In this document: one piece after another, positions 11,523 through 20,000 of the stretch
Position numbering within the stretch: the stretch's first letter is position 1
How the letters are laid out: every line of letters begins with the position of its first letter
Origin: Nephromyces sp. MM_2019
Lineage: Eukaryota > Apicomplexa > Aconoidasida > Nephromycida
Direction: 5' to 3'
Assembly (NCBI GenBank): GCA_015657535.1
Contig: JADHZB010001244.1
Coordinates: 1,084-42,872 of the forward strand
DNA length: 41,789 nt
Notes under the pieces: generated by a model
Seen by the model: only the letters and a program-made list of their open reading frames with translations
Database searches by the model: none
What the model was told of the DNA's origin: nothing
Translations under genes and position numbers: made by a program

Positions 11523-12453
11523 GGTTCCAGAACAGGCTCTTCCTTGAAGAAGGAGAAGAAGTATTAAAGCGTTTAAAGCTTTCAACACACCTGCTGATGC
11601 TGCTAATCTGTTCTTTTAAACGCCCTTTTTTTACTCCAATATAGAAACAATCTATCATTCAATAGAAAGGACTCATTAAGAAATACTAGTTACGCTAAAT
11701 ACGAGGATTTTTTTGAAAGCTCTCTTCGAATTTCGTGAGCCTCCTTGCAGGCGTCACTGCGTGGTAGTGCAACTTTAGACATTTTTGGTATGCAGCAATG
11801 TGTGCTCGAGATTTGGATCTCGTGATGTTCTGCAGACGGATAGTCATCATGGGAAGTTTGTGGCTTTTTTTGTTTTTCTTTTGCCTTTCCAGTCCTTTGT
11901 TTTCATGTACATAATCAGGGGAAGTTTGCCTTGTGTGTGGGTTGTACATTCACCTGATATTTTCTTTAAAAACAAGTTTTGTGGGAATGAGAGAAGGATG
12001 GGTGTACGTAGAATTTTAGGAGTTGCGTGTTTATACGTTTCGTAAGTTCTGATAGTGAAGCATCCTCCTTGGGTATGATCTTAGCATTGTCCTAATTTTC
12101 AGGAGCTGCGAAATTCACCTAGAAAATGAAGCTTCTCCAAAGTCTTGCGATGCATGACGCTTTTCGTAGCATTTATTTGGTGCCCCTGCTTCGTTATTTC
12201 TGGATTATACCTGTGAAAGTGGTTTGAGGCAAGCTTCAAGCAGTTGTAGCGATATTTATGTAGTTCTACCTGGATGATAGGTTCTGAAGGAATAGCCCAA
12301 TTGAATTTTGTGATGCTTTTAACAGCAAACTGACTCGGTTACTGATTAGTTTTTTACGCATCATTTAATTTTTAAAAGAGCGATTTACGAAAGATACAAA
12401 GGTTTTAACTGTATTCGCCTTCACTGAACATTGTGGTGCTCACTGAAACTTTG

Positions 12454-12594
12454 ATGCTTAAAATACCATGTTGGAAAGATAGAAAAGCTCCACTGATATT
12501 CTTTGATGATTTTTCGGAAGAAAATTTTCTTGAAGATGATCTTGAAGGAGCTGTATCTCCTGGAAGTTCTCAAGGCCAAGTCCTGGCTATATAG
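12454..12594 (+). CDS. Short acidic ORF, possible exon
   Basis: A 46-residue frame starts at ATG 12454 and ends at TAG. Its centre is F-F-D-D-F-S-E-E-N-F-L-E-D-D-L-E-G-A, followed by S-P-G-S-S-Q-G-Q. The frame stays open about 15 codons upstream of the ATG. Acidic and Ser-rich segments of this kind also occur in the neighbouring UVR-motif protein. No splice partner was identified, and chance cannot be excluded. Confidence 0.2.
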   Translation: MLKIPCWKDRKAPLIFFDDFSEENFLEDDLEGAVSPGSSQGQVLAI

Positions 12595-12825
12595 GCATCT
12601 CAGTTTTGATGTCCAGCTTTCTAAGGTTGTGCTTCCTCCTCTGCTTTCTCTTTAACGAGCCATTATATTGGCCATGCTTGTTCTAATCAGTTAAAAATAT
12701 TAGAATTTTTGCTGAAAAATTTAATATTTTAAGTAGTTAGACTTGATCCTGTACTAAATTTACAATAAATCTAGCCTAGCCTTCTGGTTTTGCTGCCAAA
12801 AGATCCTTTATGGAGGTGACCCGGA

Positions 12826-13006
12826 ATGTTTCGCGAAAGTATGCCACACAAAGCTTCCCCTGATCACGCCAAAGCTTGTAATCTGTTGGTTTTGAACGCT
12901 ACAAAAAGGTATAGAGAAGGTGCGCCTTCTTCATGTTTTGCACACACCCCGTTTTGATGCGGAGCAAGACGTTGAGGGAGTGCTTCGATTCCTACGTATT
13001 CAAAGG
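12826..13006 (+). CDS. Candidate coding island, possible first exons of an unrecognised gene
   Basis: ATG 12826 opens a frame reading MFRESMPHKASPDHAKACN, then L-L-V-L-N-A-T-K and a donor AAAAG|GTATAG (exon 12826-12908, phase 2). A short intron of about 60 bp would then give S-K-T-L-R-E-C-F-D-S-Y-V-F-K-G before GTAGGA. The composition resembles helical-repeat proteins, but no family is assigned. The minus strand is also open across 12808-13018, so the strand is unresolved. Confidence 0.22.
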
Positions 13007-13613
13007 GTAGGACTTATTAAAAATTAGAAAAGGCAGCTTTTCTGAGGATAATATGATGCTGGAATTTCTAGGGGAATTTTTTATGTAATTGAGGGCCCGG
13101 ATTAATACAAAAAAAATGCTGCTCGTTACTGTATGTACAGCGAAGTTTTTTTTGCAACTCTTGTGCAGCTTTTAGGGTTTTGTAGAAGTGATTTGAAGAA
13201 AGCTATAAGTCTTTGCGCCGCAATTTGACGAATAAGGCAAGAAAAAGCGCAATTTACCCGCATGCTGAGAATACTGCTTGCTGGATAAATCGCCATTTTC
13301 ATGCGATACACTGCACTGACTGAAATTTTCATCACTGTATGAAGATTGATCTTGATGGCGGCGATACAACGCGAAATCAAGCGTTTAACGACGGCTTCAC
13401 TTCTTGTTTAACTCAAAATGCTGTAAAGTTTGTGTGTATTTTAAGAGTGCTCCGTATACTTCTGGCTGATTTTATATCCATGAGGAGGCTATATGCACAT
13501 AAAATGGAGCACACACGCAATAAAACACACTGTACTTATACACCAACTCGCACACACAAGCGGACACACATCAACCCACACACAGCACAGTCTCCTGCTA
13601 CTCCTGCTGCCAG

Positions 13614-13720
13614 AACCATACGCTGTTACCCATGTACTTGCCTTTATAGTTCCTGAGCTCCACCAAGAGGATCCTAATGATAATAGCTCAACACCGCGCA
13701 TTTTATCAATTTTTTATTGA
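13614..13720 (+). CDS. Candidate coding segment, unrecognised
   Basis: A pyrimidine-rich acceptor (CTCCTGCTACTCCTGCTGCCAG) precedes a frame reading PYAVTHVLAFIVPELHQED and then an Asn/Asp/Ser-rich stretch to TGA (13718-13720). The composition is protein-like. It may be a terminal exon, or it may lose its end to an internal donor such as GTACTT after T-H. I could not join it to a neighbour with certainty. Confidence 0.27.
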
Positions 13721-13911
13721 GTTTATTGATAGAAATGGCTAGAAACAAATGATACTACCATTTTAACCGTTGAAACTTGTAATTTTTATGGCTGCTAAGA
13801 CATTACAATTTTGTAGTGGCATGGAGCCTTCCTGCTTCAGTGGCTACCGATGGAAGGACATTCTACCAACTTAAACTTGGTGATTTTTCTTGATTTTTCA
13901 CATCCATTCAG

Positions 13912-14012
13912 CTAATATGTGTTGGCCATTCTTCCGCTTTGAAAGAACTTTTGGTTCCTGTAACTTTGTATGGATATTTTAGCAACATCGACTTGTTCTT
14001 TCTGCATGTCAA
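13912..14012 (+). CDS. Candidate internal exon of the same unrecognised gene
   Basis: A good acceptor (TTTTTCACATCCATTCAG) is followed by 33 open codons, including VGHSSALKELLVPVTLYG, to a GTGATG donor in phase 2. That phase is what the exon at 15046 needs. The segment is hydrophobic and T-rich, so an open frame could arise by chance. No family is recognised. Confidence 0.25.
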
Positions 14013-14350
14013 GTGATGTGGTGGGCCATGCTTTTGGGCTTTTTTTTAGTAATAGATAAAAGTAAAAAACAGGTAATCTGCCAAGTTTATGAACAGTCCG
14101 AACTGCTCAATTTTTAAGAGTGAAATTTTTATTTCATGATCTACTAAAGAATACTAAAATAAAAAGTCCAGACAAAGAATCCTCGGATTGGCCTACACTG
14201 AAGTTTTTTAATGTGAAGGTATTTTTTTTGTTAATTTGAATTCAAGAGAATTAAAAATTAGATTAATTTCCTTCTAATTTTTTACTAGATTGTTTGCTCT
14301 TTACCATCGTTTTTCGATGTTAATATTTAATATTAGCGCCTAGACTTTCT

Positions 14351-14480
14351 GCTTTTTTCTCACAGACTCTCTGCTACTAATTACCAGTGAGAGCTCCAGA
14401 GTACTTCAGACTTGCCGCTTTTTTCTCACAAATTCTGATGCTGAGTACCAATGGAAGCTCCAGAGCTTATCAAGCATTAA
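14351..14480 (+). repeat. Diverged 66-bp tandem duplication
   Basis: GCTTTTTTCTCACA recurs at 14351 and 14417, and GAGAGCTCCAGAG / GGAAGCTCCAGAG recurs at the matching offset. The copies differ in between. Confidence 0.7.
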
Positions 14481-14672
14481 GGCACAGAATATTGAAGTAT
14501 AACTGGTACCAATCCCTACTAGATACTGCTAAGATGCGGTAATAACCAATGTGTCGATATACAGCAACCACGCTAAATCCTTCAGATACACACGATAAAA
14601 AAGCAATCTTCTTCATTTTTCGATTCAGCAAACCCACATAGAGGTCCAAAAAAATTATTGGGATATAGGATG

Positions 14673-14722
14673 ACTCATTATTATGTCTATCCTGGAATTA
14701 AAGGATAAGCATAATAATGAGT
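14673..14722. repeat. Imperfect inverted repeat, 21-bp arms, 8-bp loop
   Basis: ACTCATTATTATG in the left arm pairs with CATAATAATGAGT in the right arm. The inner part TATCCT/AGGATA also pairs, with a two-base mismatch between. A full match would fold into a hairpin if transcribed. Confidence 0.85.
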
Positions 14723-15045
14723 GGACAGAAAAGGTCCCGGTGGGCTTATTCAACCCTAAGGTCTATCAATTTTTCAGAGTAACGCCTATAAAACTTAAAC
14801 TTTGATTGCTACGGCGCAGTCCCTTGGTATATTAAGATGTTTCATTGTGTTCTTGCATACATGATGTGGGTTTCTGCTGACTATACTATGCTGTAATCTC
14901 AGATTCTTGCAAAGACAGCGAAAAGTAACGTGTGTATGCAAGAATACGATTTGAAGACAAAGTTGAAATATTCAGAGCATTTCTATTTGTAAGTAACACA
15001 ATTCCTACAAAAAAATTATTAAACAAACACTTCAATACTTTGTAG

Positions 15046-15196
15046 TTGCTTAAGCTTTGTAAAGGAGCATGGCAATGAAGCCGAGGCAGGGGCATTCGTT
15101 CGGGTACTTGTGGAAAAGCTGCTTACTATCAAGCGAAAAACTATGAAAAACACACCAGCTGAGGTACCAGCTACGATAGGAAAAGCTGATTACTGA
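15046..15196 (+). CDS. Probable 3'-terminal coding exon of an unrecognised gene
   Basis: After an ACTTTGTAG acceptor, the frame starting one base in is open for 49 sense codons to TGA (15194-15196). The product contains FVKEHGNEAEAGAFVRVL and then a Lys-rich tail (L-L-T-I-K-R-K-T-M-K-N). This balanced Glu/Ala/Lys composition contrasts with the surrounding low-complexity DNA and looks coding. It needs two bases from an upstream exon. The segment at 13912-14012 ends in the right phase, but the link is unproven. I do not recognise the family. The opposite-strand ORF at 14886-15095 looks less protein-like. Confidence 0.42.
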
Positions 15197-15261
15197 AAGG
15201 CAGACATAGTGTGTGTGTTTAGGAGGTGTGTGTGTACAGGTTGTGCGTGTGCAGCTTGCGT

Positions 15262-15350
15262 GTATGTTTATAAGCTTCGCGTGTGCGTGTACAGTTTGTG
15301 TGTGCGTTTTTATAAGCTTCGCGTCTGTGTATACAGTTTGCCTGCGTATC
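15262..15350 (+). repeat. About 42-bp direct repeat (TATAAGCTTCGCGT)
   Basis: TTTATAAGCTTCGCGT recurs near 15268 and 15310. Each copy is followed by a G/T-rich stretch and ACAGTTTG. It starts just after the coding-like terminal exon ending at 15196. Confidence 0.75.
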
Positions 15351-15839
15351 CCAACTTAGCATATGAAGCTTAAGGGTACTAAAAAGTTTCCAGCTCTGTA
15401 TGCTCCAACAATCTGCCGTATAACCAGCATCTCAACAAGTCAACTCCCTTACCAGCTTCCAAGCTGGTCAGTGTATAATAGTATCCAACAGCATCCTAGT
15501 CTTACGTGTCGAATAACTACAATAACAACGATTTTACTAGCAATAAATTTCCAATACATCAACACACACACTTTCTTAATTAAGCTAACCCTCATCTGGC
15601 TACAGCTTCAAGCTAGCGCCTTGAAGTTTCCTTTAATTTCTTTAAAATATCAAAATCGTGCCAACAGTCAACAAAAGAATAATTTTAGAGTCTTTTCATT
15701 TAGATTTTCTGAAGCGATTACTTTTTCGTAGTACCTAGTAAATGTGAGCTTGTGTGTGGTTAGGAGGTAGTAGATTGCCTATCAGATAAAGAAAACCACT
15801 ACTCTTCGAAGTTTTATCTATGCATCTTCTCACTCTACT

Positions 15840-15937
15840 ATGGAGAGTCTTCCACAGGCTGAGCTCTTTTCAAGGCAATTACGCACTTTATGTTCTAAAA
15901 TAAACAATTTTATCATGAAAATCTCTTCTTTTCATAG
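15840..15937 (+). CDS. Candidate first exon of an unrecognised gene
   Basis: ATG 15840 begins MESLPQAELFSRQLRTLCSK, followed by I-N-N-F-I-M-K-I-S-S-F-H. A donor GTTAGG follows at 15938 (phase 2); a GTAAAA donor lies a few bases on. Unspliced, the frame continues to 55 codons. A phase-2 end joins in frame with the first reading of the exon at 16348. The composition is protein-like, but no family is recognised. Confidence 0.32.
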
Positions 15938-16347
15938 GTTAGGTAAAATTCGTCCAAAAAGTAGTGTTCCACCGCAGTTCATTTGTTGGATTTTAGTATG
16001 TTAAAAGTATTAAAGAGTACTATTATTATGCCTTCTGTTGCTATCAAAGTTGGAAGCTAGGTTAGGTTTGTCTTCGATTGCAAACTAGGTCTAAACGATT
16101 AGAAACATGCGACTGCCATTTAATATATTTGCCTCGAGATTTTGTGTAGATAATGCTTGGCCTTTTTGCTAGGTAAATGAGGAAGATTAGGGGGGCTTTT
16201 TATCGTCTGGAGAAATCTTTTAAGCTAGATACTTCCATTTTCCCAGCTATTTAGAAGAGGAAGTATGGTATATAACAAGAATTCTTTTAACCTAGATGCT
16301 TCAATTTACCCAATCATTTCTACACACACGCACTCCTCCACCCTCAG

Positions 16348-16701
16348 CCGCATAACGCCTCTTCTCCAGCTGGGCAAGCCATCAATGCAGCCGAGCGGCT
16401 CTCCCCAATTTCCGTATGTTGCACTCAAATTTTTCAAAGTCCGCGACGCTGCCAAGAACCTCCAAAAGTATGGCCCTCATATATGAAGGTACCCTCTGGT
16501 ACAATTCTGCAGCGAGTATTTCCATTGAACACACAACACCAGCCTCTTGTAAATGATGAAGTCGACTTAAAGCCTATGTATGTGTTTGTACTAAATTATA
16601 CTCCCCTCCTGATTTCCTCAATAAAAAAAGCCAAGAAGAAGGTTCATCAAAGAATTCAGCTTTTTCCTTGGCGAACGGATTATATTCATTTTGAGGGGTG
16701 A
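16348..16701 (+). CDS. Candidate coding exon with two overlapping open frames
   Basis: A strong acceptor (CACTCCTCCACCCTCAG) precedes two open frames. Frame A reads through FPYVALKFFKVRDAAKNLQK to TGA 16484-16486 and takes phase 2 from 15937. Frame B starts CCG at 16348, stays open 117 codons, includes MKVPSGTILQRVFPL, and ends in a basic tail (K-K-A-K-K-K-V-H-Q-R) and TGA 16699-16701. The sequence is richer in G+C than its flanks. One of the two is probably real, or the pair marks a frame change. Neither is recognised. Confidence 0.33.
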   Translation, partial: PHNASSPAGQAINAAERLSPISVCCTQIFQSPRRCQEPPKVWPSYMKVPSGTILQRVFPLNTQHQPLVNDEVDLKPMYVFVLNYTPLLISSIKKAKKKVHQRIQLFPWRTDYIHFEG

Positions 16702-17017
16702 AAATTAGGTTTTGTTCCGTATAATTAAGAAAAGCACTGCTTTTGGTGTGGGTAGGGAAGATTTGCTTTATTGCGAAGGAACTCGGACACACTCGCATAC
16801 ATATACAAGGATATCCACCACACACACATGCATATACAAGTATAACCACACACTCTCACACATGCATAAGCAAAAATAGCCACCACACGTGCATATATAC
16901 AAGGATCATCACCACACACACATGTATAACCAAAAATAACGACCACCACACACACATGTGTACAAGTATAACCACACACACACACGCATATATGTATCAC
17001 CAAAAATTACCATCAGA

Positions 17018-20000
17018 ATGTCACTTTTTGATGGGTTAGTTACCAAGCCTCGTGCTCGGCCGAATGCTGCTGCCCCTGAAAATACTCAGCGTCCCACTGT
17101 AGATGAAATCACATCAACATCTTCATTTCAACCTTCACAAGGCATACCAGCGACAACAGCCAGTGCTTTTTCAGTGGGACTTAATTCTCCAGATGGCTCG
17201 AGTAGCCCTATTTCATCGATGTCTATAGATTACCATCATCCCTTGGTGACGTCTAGTGTACACGATGAAGGTATGCACGCTAGAAAACGGCGGAAATTTT
17301 TTCTATTCAAAAGCTGTATTGTATGAGATATTAGGCATAAATTACCGAATTTGGGGGCTAGAAAACATTATATTAGGCTTAATGCAGTATTTTGGATGGT
17401 TGTAGCTAGTTGATTGGATTTTACTGATTTGCATGTAATTGGTTGCATCTAGCTCGTTCAATCTAGCTTATTCAATCTAGCTCAGCTTCATCTAGCAAAT
17501 TGCATTGCCGTTGATACTCCTTCCTCTCCTTCTAGAAGATACCAAAATTGTGCGTACTACTTTTTGCCCATTTTTTTGGTAAATAGTAATACATAATTTT
17601 CTGGCAGAGTTCATTGCTGAAATTTCGTAAAACGCTTTGTTTCGGGCATTAGAAGAAGAGGGTGTTTATCATGCCAAATTGGGTTTTTTTAACATGATTC
17701 TCGCTTTCCTAATATGTGAAATATCAACTTTTTGAGATAAAAAAAACGCTGCCTTCTGTTGATTCTGCAAAGTTTGAGTGCTACGACTAGAGCACATCAT
17801 CTTGACGTGTGTGCGTCCAACTATGGCTTTTCTTAATCACAATTCTCCCAAATCCAACCCAGTGTGTGCATATTTTAATTGTGGAGTCACTTTGATTGTT
17901 TGGCGGAATAGATTTTCGCCCCTTTCTAAACTCGTCAGCTGCTGACTAACGGCTGATTCTTCAGAACTTTTTGCTCGTGAAAACTCAAATATTAAGAAAA
18001 ATCGCAGCATTTTTGGCAGTTTTTGGGAGTTTAGTTGCTTCCCATCTTTTACTTGTGTTGAAAAAGCTAATAAATCCTGCAAAGACTGAAGGTTTCTCTG
18101 CTTCATACGAGTTTGCTATGCTTTTTGAAGTTATTCAGGATGAAGGTTGCTCTGCTTCATACGAGTTTGCTATGCTTTTTGAAGTTATTCAGGATGAAGG
18201 TTGCTCTGCTTCATCCGAGTTTGCGATGCTGTTTGAAGATATGTTCTTGATTCAGGCTTGCCTGCTTCATCCAAAGGACTTGCTTTTGTATCTAATCGCA
18301 CACAAATGCTATTTCTTCAGGATATGAGGGTGGTATACTGTGGCACACCCTAAATCTAGTAATTTCCCGGAAATTGCTGCTTTTTTTGCCGTTGAATGAG
18401 GAAGGAAAGAGTTGCGTTTTTTGTACAAGATGCGATCAGAAATGCTTCTTCTATGTTATTTTTTATGCAAAACTGGGCATTTTTATCTTTTTAATACAGG
18501 AAATGATAGTTTCTATAAAGTGCCCCCAAAACTTAATAAACGGGAGCGATTTTTCAAGAGACCTGGTTACGCCGCTAAATATGATGCGGAAGTAGCTCCT
18601 CAGAAAATTGTTACAAGCATAAGGACTTCAAAAAATGGTATAGCCTTAAGATTAATTTCGACTGCATCGTTTTCTTGCTGAGATATCGCAGAATGGAGAT
18701 AAGATTAAGTTTGTGGGATTGTGAACATCTGGCAAAATTCAAGGTTTTCTTGTTTTTGGAGAGAAATTGGAGGGAATTTGGGGATGTTTTTGGGGGAAAG
18801 TTGAGACGAATTGAGAAAATTAGAGGAAATTGGAGGAATTGGAGGAAATTAGAGCGAATTGGAGGGAAGTGGAGATAGTTCAGAGGATAATTTGGGGAAA
18901 TTGGAGGAGCTTGGAGGTACATTTGAGGAACGTGGAGGAAATTAGAGTGAATTGGAGGAAAGTGGAGGAAATTAGAGCGAATTGGAGGAAATTTGATAAA
19001 ATCTTACAAAAATCTGAGAAAAATAAGAAAATCTAAGAAAACTAGAGACAAAGCTGAGAAACTTCGCCTTTTTGTTCCTTCTGACTAGTGCTAGCAATAC
19101 AAAGAGAAAGCTGACGAAATTTGGATAAATTTTGAAGTTTTTTATTCGCTTAAAGAGAGAGAGAGGATGCATATGATAGTGAGAAAAGCATCATCTTTTA
19201 CTCTGTAAAATACATCAATCTGAGGCGATTTCGTACGCTTTATATGAGAAATACCCCCTTGAAATTAGCTTTTTCTGCTTTCGTGTATCATCCCATACTT
19301 GAAAGGCTTAGAGGGAAGTGATTACAATGAGGATGTGTCTTTGAAAGAACTAGGTCTTCATCTGTATTGGATAGTGTCTTCAAGCTAATCTTTTTGTTGA
19401 AGACTCGGCGTTTTTAGTTGGAAGCTGTTTGCTTGCAGTTTTCATTACTAGGCATTTTACAGAGTACAGAAACATCCTTTATCTAGTAATCCAAGAGCAT
19501 ACACATTACAGAGAAATATTGCTTTTATCCACTTTTGTGTTGAATGCATTCAAGTGTGTGTGTGCGTGCATGTGCATGTGTGTGTGTGATATGCAATGTA
19601 TGGTATTCTTTTCAACTGGAAAAGATGAAGGATCTTGTAAACAAGGAAAATTATATTCTTTTGGATGACTATCTGTAGCTCTCTCTCTCTCAGCTTGTGC
19701 GTGTGTGTGTGCGGAATATTGGTATATTCCTGCGTTTATCTGTCTCCCTCCTCCTTTGCTATGATTCGCTTTATAGCATGACTTTGGCATGTTTTTTATG
19801 ATGTGACTGTCCTCTTCATATACTACACACACACAGATTTTTCTCTTCAAGAGCAAGGTATGAAGCAAGATGCTTTTGAGGTTTCCCACTCTCCAGCCAT
19901 AGTGGAGAGCTACAATATGCAGAGAGGAGCCTATACGAAACCAAAGAATGCGTTTTTGCCTGCTAATGCGACTTGCGAGAGATTTAATACTATACAAAGC

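Noticed and set aside
11695..12117. Opposed ORFs: minus 11695-11949, and plus 11785-12041 spliced to 12102-12117 onward
   Set aside because: Both look partly protein-like, and a GTAAGT donor with a 60-bp intron can be drawn on +, but neither has family support and they overlap each other.
13493..13570. Thr/His-rich N-terminal part of plus ORFs at 13339 and 13493
   Set aside because: Translation of a CACACA tract, not a protein domain.
15363..15731. 122-codon plus ORF
   Set aside because: Ile/Thr/Ser/Leu-rich with no domain, no clear splice context, directly after a repeat; more likely a chance frame in stop-poor DNA. Kept only as a note.
19506..19997. 163-codon minus ORF
   Set aside because: It is antisense to exon 3 (19852-20030) of the UVR-motif gene and to a TG tract; the His/Thr-rich part comes from CA repeats.
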